A DNA stretch of 64,000 nt from Variovorax sp. OV329 (GCF_900114785.1 NZ_FOUG01000015.1:62001-126000), one strand, 5' to 3'. Numbered from the stretch's first letter, positions 53,737 to 62,121 are shown. The notes: generated from the letters alone by a model not told the origin. Numbers and translations are program-made.

Positions 53737-54326
53737 GGTTGAGCCAATCGTTCTGCTGTGAAACTGGAATCTGGTGGTTGCGCGGCGGCAGGCACGTCGC
53801 CGTCGGTGAGGGACTGGAACAGCGCCCGGCCCAGTGGCCAGGGACCGTGTCCCGATGCGTGGTCGATGTGCCCCGCATTCTGCATACGGACGAATTCGCT
53901 GCCCCAGGCGCGGGCATAGGCGCCGGCGAGGCGCACCGGGCAATGGGGATCGTTGCTGCTGGCCACCATCACGCTGCGGTAGGGCAGCGGATCGTGCGGC
54001 ACGGGAGCGAAGCTGGAGATCTGGGCGCGGCGCTCGGGGTCGCAGGGCGCCACCAGCAGCGCGCCGCGCACGTGCAGGGCCACCCGCATGCTCAGATGCG
54101 ACACCGCGACGCAACCCAGGCCGTGCGCTACCAGCAGCACGGGGTCCTTCGCCGCCAGCACCTGGGCTTCCAGCGCGGCCAGCCACACGTCGCGGTGGGG
54201 GGTGCTTTCGTCCGGCGGGGTGAACCACTGGCCGTCCTGCCCCTCGGCCGCCCACAGGCGCTGCCAGTGGCCGGCGTCTGCGGCGCCATGCCAGTCGGGC
54301 ACGAAGATGGTGTGGAAACGGCTCAC
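53733..54326 (-). CDS. RBBP9/YdeN-type serine hydrolase
   Basis: Small alpha/beta-hydrolase of 197 residues. The family start is FVPDWHGAADAGHWQRLW. The nucleophile elbow is degenerate, AHGLGC with Gly in place of the usual Ser (G-x-S-x-G reads AHGLG, with the normal S replaced). The aspartate region ASSNDPHCP and the histidine GHIDHASGHGPW are present. GTG 54326 is preferred because the longer TTG frame (54386) would place a palindromic operator inside the gene. It is the first gene of the sulfate-uptake operon, overlapping sbp. The missing serine suggests loss of classical esterase activity, or binding only. Confidence 0.7.
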   Translation of the reverse strand: MSRFHTIFVPDWHGAADAGHWQRLWAAEGQDGQWFTPPDESTPHRDVWLAALEAQVLAAKDPVLLVAHGLGCVAVSHLSMRVALHVRGALLVAPCDPERRAQISSFAPVPHDPLPYRSVMVASSNDPHCPVRLAGAYARAWGSEFVRMQNAGHIDHASGHGPWPLGRALFQSLTDGDVPAAAQPPDSSFTAERLAQP

Positions 54327-54354
54327 GAGGCTCTGGAAGTGGTCGGAGCCTGCG

Positions 54355-54401
54355 ATTGTGCGAAGCCTGCCTCGGATAACAAACAAATATCTATTTGTTT
54401 G
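54355..54401 (-). promoter_or_regulatory. Sulfate-operon promoter with AT-rich palindromic operator
   Basis: A 22-bp inverted repeat (arms CAAACAAATA 54380-54389 and TATTTGTTTG 54392-54401, 2-nt centre) overlaps a possible -35 TTGTTA (54382-54377). A -10-like CACAAT (54360-54355) follows after 16 nt, 28 nt before the GTG. Its AT-richness stands out in this GC-rich DNA. A sulfur regulator such as a CysB-type LysR protein is a reasonable candidate. Confidence 0.5.
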
Positions 54402-54471
54402 AATATAGGGAAATTGGCATAAAGAGAATTCCGAAGAGATCTAAGGCGGAGCGGACCGCCGCCGCGGCCGC

Positions 54472-56043
54472 CTAGAGCAGTTCTTCGTCGATCACCGCAG
54501 ACAGCACCGACAGCCGCATCCGCCGGCCCCAGTTCAGCGAAGGCTCGGTGGCGTGCACCACCTGGCGGTCGCCGTCCCGCGCCACCCACTGCAGGCGCGT
54601 GCGGCCGGCGCCCCCGGCGCGCAGCTGGTAGCTACGCGGCAGCCGTTGCGCATGCAGCAGCGCCGAGGCCTGGGCCGCCAGTACGGGGCTGTCGATGATC
54701 AGCGCCATCTCCGTGTTCGAGTGGGCCGAGCGCCGGTCCATGTTCATCGAGCCGATGGACAGCCAGCGCCCGTCCACCACCGCCACCTTCGCATGCAGCC
54801 TGCCCAGTGAAGGGCCGCGGTCCTCCGATTCATGGACGGCAGCGTCGGGCGGCATCAGCTCGTACAGGTTCACGCCCATGTCCAGCAACGCCACGCGGTA
54901 GCGCGCATAGCCGAAGTGGGCCAGCGGCTCGTCGGTGGTGCCCAATGAATTCGTGACCACCGACACGCGCACCCGCGCGGCTGCATTTCGCATGGCCAGC
55001 AAGCCGCGCTCGCCGGGCACGAAGTACGGCGAGGCAACGAAGATCTCGCTGGATGCCGACTGCAGGAAGTCGAGATTCGCCTGCATCACGGCGCCGTCTT
55101 CCATCGCGACGCCCGTCACCTTGTCCGGCGAGTCCGCCACAACGCGCACCGGGGCCAGCGCCATCTCGACGCGGCCCAGCCGCAACTGCGCGCCAAGCGG
55201 AAGCTGGCCGAGGTCGTCCAGGTCGCCGGCTGGCAGCGGCGCCGCCATCGCCTGTGCCTGCACGCGCCGGTCGAAGGCCAGGCGCGCGGGCTCGCCCTGC
55301 GCCTCGGGTGCCGCCAAGCTTTGGACGGGGTAGGCCTGCTCGCTGTTCCAGTAGCTGTCGAACACCGCCGACATGCGCGCCACCACCGGGCCGGCCGAGA
55401 GCAGGTCCAGGTCGATGAAGTTGGCCGGTTCGCTGCGCTCGAAATAGGCATCGGCCACGTTGCGGCCGCCGCTGACTGCGAAGGCGTTGTCCGCCACCAG
55501 CAGCTTGTTGTGCATGCGGCGGTTGATGCGCGAGAACTCATGCAGCGACAGCAGGGTGCGCGCTGCCACGCCGCCATCGCGCACCGGCAGGGGGTTGAAC
55601 AGGCGCACTTCCACATTGGGCTGTTCCGCCAGGCCGGCCAGCAGCGCGTCTTCGCCGCCGGCGTAGAGGTCATCCACCAGCAGGCGCACGCGCACGCCAC
55701 GTGCACCGGCGTCACGCAGCTCGCGCAGGAACTGGCGGCCCGAGCTGTCGTCGGCGATCTGGTAGTACTGCGCGTCGACGCTCCGGCTGGCCATGCGGAC
55801 CAGCGCGATGCGCGCCTCCAGCGCGTGGTCGCCGGCCGGCAGCAGGCGCAGGCCGGAGCGCGCCGTGCCGCCCTCTTCCACCGGGCCCAGCGAGGCGGCG
55901 GCGACCGTGGCCAGCGTCGTGTCGTCCGTGTCGGCAAAGGCCTGGGAGTGCGCGCGTTCCACCCCTTGCGGCAAGCCGGCGCAGCCTGCCAGCACGGCGA
56001 GCAGCATCGGCAGGAGCCAGCGGCAAAAGGCAAGGGATTCCAT
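54472..56043 (-). CDS. Phospholipase D-family lipoprotein (cardiolipin-synthase-C-like)
   Basis: Exported PLD-superfamily enzyme of 523 residues. A signal peptide with lipobox LAGCAG (Cys about 21) anchors it. Two HKD motifs are complete: MHNKLLVADNAFAVSGGRN (about 177-195) and LHAKVAVVDGRWLSIGSMNM (about 417-436), each followed by the usual Gly-Gly/Ser and Asn. The double-HKD layout matches ClsC/YmdC-type cardiolipin synthases, which condense phospholipids; hydrolysis is the alternative. ATG 56043 has no ribosome-binding site but TAGATT ends 6 nt upstream. It is monocistronic, between the sulfate operon and the Crp-family gene. Confidence 0.87.
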   Translation of the reverse strand: MESLAFCRWLLPMLLAVLAGCAGLPQGVERAHSQAFADTDDTTLATVAAASLGPVEEGGTARSGLRLLPAGDHALEARIALVRMASRSVDAQYYQIADDSSGRQFLRELRDAGARGVRVRLLVDDLYAGGEDALLAGLAEQPNVEVRLFNPLPVRDGGVAARTLLSLHEFSRINRRMHNKLLVADNAFAVSGGRNVADAYFERSEPANFIDLDLLSAGPVVARMSAVFDSYWNSEQAYPVQSLAAPEAQGEPARLAFDRRVQAQAMAAPLPAGDLDDLGQLPLGAQLRLGRVEMALAPVRVVADSPDKVTGVAMEDGAVMQANLDFLQSASSEIFVASPYFVPGERGLLAMRNAAARVRVSVVTNSLGTTDEPLAHFGYARYRVALLDMGVNLYELMPPDAAVHESEDRGPSLGRLHAKVAVVDGRWLSIGSMNMDRRSAHSNTEMALIIDSPVLAAQASALLHAQRLPRSYQLRAGGAGRTRLQWVARDGDRQVVHATEPSLNWGRRMRLSVLSAVIDEELL

Positions 56044-56055
56044 GCACGGAATCTA
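56041..56055 (-). promoter_or_regulatory. Predicted leaderless promoter of the PLD gene (TAGATT, 6 nt, ATG)
   Basis: On the minus strand TAGATT (56055-56050) is followed by exactly 6 nt (CCGTGC) and ATG 56043. No Shine-Dalgarno is present. The hexamer is identical to that of the ICMT-like gene. Confidence 0.5.
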
Positions 56056-56100
56056 GGCATTCGCGAGCTGACCCACGAGTCAGCAATGCGCCAGGAGCGA

Positions 56101-56114
56101 GTGAAATAGTTCAC
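56101..56114. promoter_or_regulatory. Dyad GTGAA-n4-TTCAC upstream of the Crp/Fnr gene
   Basis: The inverted repeat GTGAAATAGTTCAC lies 34 bp before ATG 56148 and about 60 bp upstream of the divergent PLD start. The spacing resembles Crp/Fnr-class sites, so autoregulation or control of the PLD gene is possible. Confidence 0.45.
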
Positions 56115-56147
56115 ACTCGACATGCAACCCACCCCGGTTTTCCCCCC

Positions 56148-56795
56148 ATGAACGCCGCCGACGAACAGGACGACTCCAGCCAGTTGCCGCAGGCGCTCTT
56201 CGATGCCGTGGCCCGGCGCGGGCAGTCGCGCAGCTTCCCGGCCCATGCGATCCTCATCAACGAGGGCGACAGCACGGATTCGCTCTACATCGTGCTAAGC
56301 GGCCGGGTGAAGGCCTATGCCAGCTCGGAGGACGGCCGCGAGGTGGTGCTGACCGAGTACGGCCCCGGCGAATACTTCGGCGAGCTGTCGCTGGACGGCG
56401 CGCGGCGTTCCGCCTCGGTGAAAGCGCTGGAGCCCTGCGTGTGCCGCGTTGTGCAGGGCCCGGAGCTGCACGACTTCCTGGCCGAGCACCCGGCCTTCGC
56501 CATGCACCTCACGCACAAGCTGACCCGCATGGTGCGCCGCCTCACGGAGCAGGTGCGCAGCCTCGCGCTGCAGGACGTCTACAGCCGTGTCGTCCGGCTG
56601 CTGCACGAGAGCTCCGACCCCGTGGGCGACGAGCGCGTGGTGCGCCGCAAGCTCACGCAGCAGGACATTGCCGACCGCGTAGGCTCATCGCGGGAGATGG
56701 TGAACCGCGTGATGCGCGAGCTGAGCGCCGGCGGCTACGTGGTGCAGCGCGAAGGGCGCATCGTGGTGCTGCGCAAGCCACCGTCCTCCTGGTAG
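56148..56795 (+). CDS. Crp/Fnr-family transcriptional regulator
   Basis: Regulator of 215 residues. A cyclic-nucleotide-binding-like beta roll (about 15-135) carries DSLYIVLSGRVKAYASSEDG and GPGEYFGELSLDGARRSASV. The GELSL stretch resembles the phosphate-binding cassette of cAMP receptors, so a nucleotide ligand is possible. No N-terminal Fnr cysteine cluster is present. The C-terminal winged helix has KLTQQDIADRVGSSREMVNR followed by VMREL. ATG 56148 is chosen; the upstream bases are poor in Shine-Dalgarno signal. It ends 9 nt from the convergent LysR gene. Confidence 0.88.
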   Translation: MNAADEQDDSSQLPQALFDAVARRGQSRSFPAHAILINEGDSTDSLYIVLSGRVKAYASSEDGREVVLTEYGPGEYFGELSLDGARRSASVKALEPCVCRVVQGPELHDFLAEHPAFAMHLTHKLTRMVRRLTEQVRSLALQDVYSRVVRLLHESSDPVGDERVVRRKLTQQDIADRVGSSREMVNRVMRELSAGGYVVQREGRIVVLRKPPSSW

Positions 56796-56804
56796 CGCGA
56801 GGGT

Positions 56805-57725
56805 TCAGATCGCGTAGTCGTGCGGCTCCACGCCGGTCATGTTCTCCGCCAGGAAGTCGATGAGCTTTCGCACTGCGGGCACCAGCGCGCGCCGTTGCGG
56901 AAACACCGCATGGCAAATGCCCGGCCGCGGCCCCCAGCCCGGCAGCACCTCGACGAGCAGGCCGTTGCGGATGTGTTCGCGGCACATGTAGTCGGGCAAC
57001 ACGCCGGCGCCGGTGCCCGCCAGCACGGCGAACTGCAGCGTGGCCAGGTCGTCCGCCAGGTACCGAGGTGCGTGGTGCCACAGGTGCTCGGCTCCGTCCG
57101 GCCCCTCCAGCCGCATGCTCACGCGGCCGTCGCCCGCTGCGGACATTGCGACCGTGTCCAGCTTGTCCAGGTCCAAGGGCGTCTTCACTGGACCCTGGCG
57201 CCGCAGCAGTTCGGGGCTGGCCACCAGCAGCCCGCCGCTCTCGCCGAAATTCTTGGCCACCAGCGTGGCGCTGTCCTCGATGGTGGGCCGCACGCGCAGG
57301 GCGATGTCCACGCCCTCCTCCACCGGGTCCACCGGCCGGTTGAGCACCATCATCTCCACCCGCACGGCCGGATAGCGCTGCATGAAGCGCGGCAGCAGGG
57401 GCCCGAGGCTGCTTTGCGCCAGGGTCACCGGGCAACTGATGCGGATGGTGCCGCGCGGCTCGGTCTGTACCTGCGCCACCGCCTCGGCGGCCGCCTGCGC
57501 CGCGTCCCGCATCGCCAGGCAGTGGCGCAGGTAAAGCTCGCCGGCCGGCGTCAGCGAGAGGCTGCGGGTGCTCCGCTGCAGCAGCTGCACGCCCAGCTGC
57601 CCCTCCAGGTCGGCCACTCGCCGCGACAGCCGCGACTTCGGGATGCCCAGGGCGCGCCCGGCGGCGGCGAAGCCGCCCCGCTCCGCCACCTCGGCGAAAT
57701 AGACCATGTCGTTGAGATCCTGCAT
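56805..57725 (-). CDS. LysR-family transcriptional regulator
   Basis: Regulator of 306 residues with the LysR N-terminal winged helix (MVYFAEVAERGGFAAAGRAL, GIPKSRLSRRVADLEGQLGV). The C-terminal co-inducer domain has the pattern of the PecT/DsdC-like CrgA branch (RGTIRISCPVTLAQSSLGPL, LPDYMCREHIRNGLLVEVLP). ATG 57725 follows GAGAGGG. It is divergent from azoR across a 137-bp region that contains two dyads, the usual layout for a LysR protein and its target. The inducer is probably a quinone or other redox-active compound, inferred from azoR. Confidence 0.9.
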   Translation of the reverse strand: MQDLNDMVYFAEVAERGGFAAAGRALGIPKSRLSRRVADLEGQLGVQLLQRSTRSLSLTPAGELYLRHCLAMRDAAQAAAEAVAQVQTEPRGTIRISCPVTLAQSSLGPLLPRFMQRYPAVRVEMMVLNRPVDPVEEGVDIALRVRPTIEDSATLVAKNFGESGGLLVASPELLRRQGPVKTPLDLDKLDTVAMSAAGDGRVSMRLEGPDGAEHLWHHAPRYLADDLATLQFAVLAGTGAGVLPDYMCREHIRNGLLVEVLPGWGPRPGICHAVFPQRRALVPAVRKLIDFLAENMTGVEPHDYAI

Positions 57726-57740
57726 GTCGTCGGCCCTCTC

Positions 57741-57780
57741 GTTCTATTTTTGGAACAATCTAAGTCATTTTTGCCGACTT
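57741..57780. promoter_or_regulatory. Two LysR-type dyads in the lysR-azoR divergent region
   Basis: GTTC-n8-GAAC (57741-57756) and AAGTC-n9-GACTT (57762-57780) lie between the divergent genes in an AT-rich patch. Their sizes fit T-n11-A LysR sites, one for recognition and one for activation. Confidence 0.45.
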
Positions 57781-57862
57781 ATCAATCAATCGACTCACAA
57801 ATAGACTTCATACCCATGCCGGCACACCGCCGGCGCCAACTGACACAGAAAGAGAGCAAGTC

Positions 57863-58510
57863 ATGAAGCTGCTGCAAGTCGATTCGAGCGTTCTGGGCGC
57901 CAATTCCGTTTCGCGCCGACTCACCGCCAACGCGGTGGCTGACTGGGTTGCCACGCATCCCGGCACCGAAGTGGACTACCTGGACCTGGCCACCGACGCA
58001 CCCGGCCACTTCGACGCCGACGTGCTGGGCGTCCGCCTGCCCGAAGGCACGGTGCTGAGCGATGCCCAGAAGCGCGAGAAGGAAACCACCGAAAAGCTGA
58101 TCAGCCAATTCCTGGCCGCCGACGTGGTGGTGGTGGGTGCGCCGCTGTACAACTTCTCCGTGCCGAGCCAGCTCAAGGCCTGGATCGACCGCCTGGCCCA
58201 GCCCGGCCGCACCTTCCAGTACACCGAGAAGGGCCCGGTCGGCCTGGCCACCGGCAAGACGGTGATCGTGGTCTCCACGCGTGGCGGCATCTACTCCACC
58301 ACCGACGCCGGCCAGGCGGCCGAGCACCAGGAGAGCTACCTGAAGGTGGTGTTCGGTTTCTTCGGCATCACCGACGTGCGCTTCGTGCGTGCCGAAGGCC
58401 TGGCGATGGGCGAGCAGGTGAAGGCCCAGGCCCTGGAGTCGGCCGCTGGCGACATCCGCCGCGCCGCGGCCGAGGCAGCCAACCAGGCCCAAGCCGCAGC
58501 CGCCGCCTGA
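57863..58510 (+). CDS. azoR: FMN-dependent NADH-azoreductase
   Basis: Flavodoxin-fold quinone/azo reductase of 215 residues that reduces quinones and azo compounds by two-electron transfer. Family motifs are the FMN-phosphate loop [19 protein letters not shown] (about 7-25), [20 protein letters not shown] (about 94-113) and STRGGIYST (about 137-145). ATG 57863 follows AAAGAGAG. An Ala/Gln-rich tail extends past the usual C-terminus. It is divergent from a LysR gene. A terminator follows, shared with the convergent FMN-reductase gene. Confidence 0.95.
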   Translation: MKLLQVDSSVLGANSVSRRLTANAVADWVATHPGTEVDYLDLATDAPGHFDADVLGVRLPEGTVLSDAQKREKETTEKLISQFLAADVVVVGAPLYNFSVPSQLKAWIDRLAQPGRTFQYTEKGPVGLATGKTVIVVSTRGGIYSTTDAGQAAEHQESYLKVVFGFFGITDVRFVRAEGLAMGEQVKAQALESAAGDIRRAAAEAANQAQAAAAA

Positions 58511-58536
58511 TCAGCTCGCGCTGAAAGCCGGAAGAC

Positions 58537-58570
58537 AGAGCCGGGTCCCGCAAGGGCCCGGCTCTTTTCA
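58537..58570. terminator. Terminator between azoR and the FMN-reductase gene
   Basis: AGAGCCGGG-T-CCC pairs with GGGCCCGGCTCT (58537-58565) around a GCAA tetraloop with one bulged base, followed by TTTTC. It serves azoR and possibly the convergent gene. Confidence 0.8.
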
Positions 58571-58581
58571 TTGGCGAGGTC

Positions 58582-59133
58582 TTACTTGCCGTGCGCCTTC
58601 ACCCAGGCCACGTACTTCTCGATCCAGCCCTTGACGAACTCGCGGCTGGCTTCGCCCACGTGGCCCTTGTCGTCGAACAGGCCTTCCTTGTTCTGGATGA
58701 AGGCCTCGGGCTGGCCCAGGGTGGGCATGTCCAGGTAGGCCAGCACGTTGCGCAGGTGCTGCTGCGCCAGCGCCGTGCCGATGGGGCCGACCGAGACACC
58801 GATCACCCCCGCAGGCTTGCCGGCCCAGGCGCTCTGGCCGTAGGGGCGCGAGGCGTTGTCGATGGCGTTCTTCAGCACGCCGGGAATCGAGCGGTTGTAC
58901 TCGGCCGTGACGAAGAGCACGCCGTCCGCGGCGGAGATCTCGTTCTTCAGGCGGCGCACCTCGGGGGCCTGGTTGCCGTCCTGGTCCTGGTTGTAGTGCG
59001 GCAGGTCGTCGATGCGCACGTGCTCGAAGGTGACGCCCGAGGGCGCCAGGTTGGCCAGCGCCAGGGCCAGCTTGCGGTTGAGCGAATCCTTGCGCAGGCT
59101 GCCGACGACGACGGCGATTTTCAGTTGGCTCAT
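58582..59133 (-). CDS. NAD(P)H-dependent FMN reductase (chromate/quinone-reductase type)
   Basis: Flavodoxin-like reductase of 183 residues (PF03358). The phosphate-binding loop GSLRKDSLNRKLALAL lies at about 11-26, and the flavin-contact region TAEYNRSIPGVLKNAIDNAS at about 74-93 with GVSVGPIGTALAQQHLRNVL following. ATG 59133 follows GGAG. It could recycle FMNH2 for the nearby alkanesulfonate monooxygenase SsuD, although a serine acetyltransferase gene lies between. The family equally fits quinone, azo or chromate reduction. Confidence 0.9.
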   Translation of the reverse strand: MSQLKIAVVVGSLRKDSLNRKLALALANLAPSGVTFEHVRIDDLPHYNQDQDGNQAPEVRRLKNEISAADGVLFVTAEYNRSIPGVLKNAIDNASRPYGQSAWAGKPAGVIGVSVGPIGTALAQQHLRNVLAYLDMPTLGQPEAFIQNKEGLFDDKGHVGEASREFVKGWIEKYVAWVKAHGK

Positions 59134-59212
59134 CGATGAATCTCCACGGTTGCTTGGGTTGACGTGAGCGGCGCCGCGGAGGTGCCGCGGGCCGATGGAA
59201 TGCGGCCTGCCC

Positions 59213-60121
59213 TCAAGGCACCGGCCGCGCGTTCTGCAGGCTCGCCTGGGTGACGCTGGCGCCCGGCGGCACGTCGGCGGTGATCCACACATTGCCGCCG
59301 ATGGTCGCGCCGCGGCCGATGGTCACGCGGCCCAGGATGGTGGCGCCCGCGTAAATCACCACGTCATCTTCCACCACCGGATGGCGTGGCAGCCCCTTCT
59401 GAAGATTGCCTTCCTGATCGGTCGGAAAGCGCTTGGCGCCCAGCGTCACCGCCTGGTACAGGCGCACCCGCTTGCCGATGACAGCGGTCTCGCCGATCAC
59501 CACGCCGGTGCCGTGGTCCATGAAGAAGCCCGCGTCGATGCTCGCGCCGGGGTGGATGTCGATGCCGGTCTGGCTGTGCGCCAGTTCGGCCACGATGCGC
59601 GACAGAAGCGGCAGCCCCAGTGCATACAGCTGGTGCGCGATGCGGTGATGGATGAGCGCCAGCACGCCCGGATAGCACAGCAGCACCTCGTCCACGCTGC
59701 GCGCCGCCGGGTCGCCGGTGAAGGCGGCAAGCACGTCGCTGTCGAGCAGGCGGCGGATGGCGGGCAGCTCGGCCGCGAAGGTGCGGATCGCCTCCGATGC
59801 CTTCCCCTCCAGCTCTTCCGCCGGCGCGCCGGTGTGCCGCGCCATGTAGGAAAGCTCCAGCCGGGCCTGCGCCTCCAGCGTGTGCAGCGCCGAGATCAAC
59901 GTGTGGCCGACGTAGAAATCCTCGCTCTCGTGGCGCAGGTCCACCGGCCCCAGGCGCATCGGGAAGAGCGCGCCCTTGAGCTGCTCGATCGCCTGCGCCA
60001 GCGCCTCGCGCGAGGGCAGCTCGCGCCCGCCGGGGTCCCGCGCGCGCTTTTGCGAGTCGCGCCACTCGCTGCGCACCTGGCGCAGTGCCGACACGATTTC
60101 GCCCACTTCGAATTGCGACAT
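59213..60121 (-). CDS. epsC: Serine O-acetyltransferase (EpsC/CysE type)
   Basis: Makes O-acetylserine, the carbon skeleton for cysteine; 302 residues. A long N-terminal helical domain (about 1-170) is followed by the left-handed beta helix of hexapeptide repeats (about 195-295: GIDIHPGASIDAGFFMDHGT, GVVIGETAVIGKRVRLYQAV, IGRGATIGGNVWITADVPPG). Catalytic residues fall in DIHPGA and MDHGTGVVIGE. ATG 60121 follows GGAGAGCATGGG. It lies between the FMN reductase and the ssu cluster, so sulfur uptake and cysteine synthesis are physically linked. Confidence 0.93.
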   Translation of the reverse strand: MSQFEVGEIVSALRQVRSEWRDSQKRARDPGGRELPSREALAQAIEQLKGALFPMRLGPVDLRHESEDFYVGHTLISALHTLEAQARLELSYMARHTGAPAEELEGKASEAIRTFAAELPAIRRLLDSDVLAAFTGDPAARSVDEVLLCYPGVLALIHHRIAHQLYALGLPLLSRIVAELAHSQTGIDIHPGASIDAGFFMDHGTGVVIGETAVIGKRVRLYQAVTLGAKRFPTDQEGNLQKGLPRHPVVEDDVVIYAGATILGRVTIGRGATIGGNVWITADVPPGASVTQASLQNARPVP

Positions 60122-60209
60122 CCCATGCTCTCCGGACGCGTCAGGGGCGCCCCGGCGCACATGGTAGGCCGGATTGCAAGGCGGCGTCGCCGGACGAGGA
60201 GCGCCGCCC

Positions 60210-60425
60210 TCAGAGCTTGGCGATCGACACTTCGGTGGACTTGACCAGCGCCACCACCTCGGAGCCGACGCGCAGCTGCAGCTCGTCGACGGAACGCGTG
60301 GTGATGACCGAGGTGACGGTGCCCCAGGGCGTCTCGACGTCGATCTCGGAGACCACGTCGCCGCGGATGATCTCGCGCACGCGGCCCTTGAACTGGTTGC
60401 GGACGTTGATGGCTTGGATGGACAT
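60210..60425 (-). CDS. Mop/TOBE-domain molybdate-binding-like protein
   Basis: A 71-residue single TOBE/molbindin domain (MSIQAINVRNQFKGRVREII, ETPWGTVTSVITTRSVDELQ, LRVGSEVVALVKSTEVSIAKL). The family binds oxyanions such as molybdate or tungstate at subunit interfaces. ATG 60425 follows AAAGGAAC. It follows ssuB after 38 nt, in the same direction. Molybdate genes are absent here, so a role in oxyanion handling within a sulfur operon is inferred from position. Confidence 0.88.
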   Translation of the reverse strand: MSIQAINVRNQFKGRVREIIRGDVVSEIDVETPWGTVTSVITTRSVDELQLRVGSEVVALVKSTEVSIAKL

Positions 60426-60463
60426 GGATGTTCCTTTGCTGATTGCTTGCTTGATTCGGTGAT

Positions 60464-61276
60464 TCAGACGGCCCAGCGCAGCGCGTGCGCCGCGGGCTGC
60501 GGCCAGGGGGTGCTTTGCGCAGGTGCCGCATCGGGCTTCTGCAGCACGCGGTCGAGGATGCGTTTCTCCAGCGCCGCGAAGGCCGGGTCGCCCTGCGAGC
60601 GCGGACGCGCCAGGGTGATGGCTTCGTCCAGCGCGATGCGGCCGTCCTCGATGAGGATCACGCGGTCGGCCAGCGCCACCGCCTCCTGCACGTCGTGCGT
60701 CACCAGCAGCGCGGTGAAGCGGTGCCGCTGCCACAGCGACTCGATGAGGCGGTGCATCTCGATGCGGGTGAGCGCATCCAGCGCGCCCAGGGGTTCGTCG
60801 AGCAGCAGCAGGCGCGGCTGGTGGACCAGCGCACGCGCCAGGGCCACGCGCTGGCGCTGGCCGCCGGACAGGCGCGCCGGCCATTCGCCCTCGCGCTCGG
60901 CCAGGCCGACCTGCGCCAGCACCTCCTTCGCACGCGGACGGTCCTTGGGCGGCAGGCCCAGCGTGACGTTGTCCAGCACGCGGCGCCAGGGCAGCAGGCG
61001 CGCCTCCTGGAACATGATGCGCACCTCGTCGCGCAGCCCGTCGATGGACTCGCCATCGGCCAGCAGCTGGCCTTCGCTTGTGTGTTCCAGTCCCGCGACC
61101 AGGCGCAGCAGCGTGCTCTTGCCGCAGCCGCTGCGCCCCACGATGGCGATGAACTGCCCGGGCTCGATGGACAGCTTGAGCTGCCGCAGCACCTCGCGCT
61201 GTCCGTAGCGCTTGCTCAGGTTGCGGGCCTGCAGGCGCACGCCCTGCCCTTGCCCTTCGGCTTCTCGTTCGCTCAT
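60464..61276 (-). CDS. ssuB: Aliphatic sulfonate ABC transporter ATP-binding protein SsuB
   Basis: ATPase of the sulfonate importer, 270 residues. Walker A is [20 protein letters not shown] (about 45-64), the Q-loop [20 protein letters not shown] is typical of SsuB/TauB, the signature [19 protein letters not shown] lies at about 137-155, and Walker B is [20 protein letters not shown]. The ATG overlaps the ssuC stop by 4 nt. Confidence 0.95.
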   Translation of the reverse strand: MSEREAEGQGQGVRLQARNLSKRYGQREVLRQLKLSIEPGQFIAIVGRSGCGKSTLLRLVAGLEHTSEGQLLADGESIDGLRDEVRIMFQEARLLPWRRVLDNVTLGLPPKDRPRAKEVLAQVGLAEREGEWPARLSGGQRQRVALARALVHQPRLLLLDEPLGALDALTRIEMHRLIESLWQRHRFTALLVTHDVQEAVALADRVILIEDGRIALDEAITLARPRSQGDPAFAALEKRILDRVLQKPDAAPAQSTPWPQPAAHALRWAV

Positions 61277-62121
61277 GACTTCTTCCCCTGGTAGCCCGGA
61301 TGCCAGCGCAGCCAGCCGCGTTCCAGCGCGCGTGCGAACACGTCGGCCAGCTTGCCCAGCAGCGCATAGAGCAGGATGCCCACCAGCACCACGTCGGTCC
61401 GAAGGAACTCGCGGGCGTTCATCGTGAGGTAGCCGATGCCCGACTGCGCCGAGATGGTCTCGGCCACGATCAGGATCACCCACATGAGGCCCAGCGAGAA
61501 GCGCAGCCCCACCAGGATCGACGACATCGCGCCGGGCAGGATCACCTCCTTGTAGAGCTGCCAGCGCGAGAGGCCGTAGCTGCGCCCCATCTCGATGAGC
61601 TGCGGGTCCACGTTGCGGATGCCGTGGAAGGTGTTGAGGTAGATCGGGAAGAAGACCGAGATCGAGATCAGGAAGATCTTGGCCGTCTCCTCGATGCCGA
61701 ACCACAGGATCACCAGCGGGATGAGCGCCAGCGCCGGCACGTTGCGCACCATCTGCACGGTGGAATCGAGCAGGGTTTCGAGAAAGCGTACCGAGCCGGT
61801 CAAGAGGCCCAGCAGCAGGCCCGCGCCACCGCCGATGGCCAGGCCCAGCAGGGCGCGGCCGGCGCTGATCTTCAGGTGTTCCCACAGTTCGCCGGAAAGC
61901 GTGAGCTCCCAGGCGCTGCGCAGCATGTCCAGCGGCGCCGGCAGCACCCGCGCAGACAGCCAGCCGGCCGAGGACGACACCTGCCACGCGATCACCAGCG
62001 CCAGCGGCACCAGCCAGGGCACCAGCCGCTTCGCCACGGCGCGCGCCAGGTTGCGCAACGCGCCGAACGAGGGCGGCGATGGCACTTCCGGCACGGAAAG
62101 GGTCGAGAGTTGTTCGCTCAT
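61273..62121 (-). CDS. ssuC: Aliphatic sulfonate ABC transporter permease SsuC
   Basis: Membrane permease of 282 residues with six helices. The EAA-type loop is [20 protein letters not shown], and the SsuC/TauC-like [23 protein letters not shown] segment follows. ATG 62121 lies at the better distance from AGGA than the ATG three codons upstream (62130). It starts 18 nt after ssuD and overlaps ssuB. Confidence 0.94.
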   Translation of the reverse strand: MSEQLSTLSVPEVPSPPSFGALRNLARAVAKRLVPWLVPLALVIAWQVSSSAGWLSARVLPAPLDMLRSAWELTLSGELWEHLKISAGRALLGLAIGGGAGLLLGLLTGSVRFLETLLDSTVQMVRNVPALALIPLVILWFGIEETAKIFLISISVFFPIYLNTFHGIRNVDPQLIEMGRSYGLSRWQLYKEVILPGAMSSILVGLRFSLGLMWVILIVAETISAQSGIGYLTMNAREFLRTDVVLVGILLYALLGKLADVFARALERGWLRWHPGYQGKKS

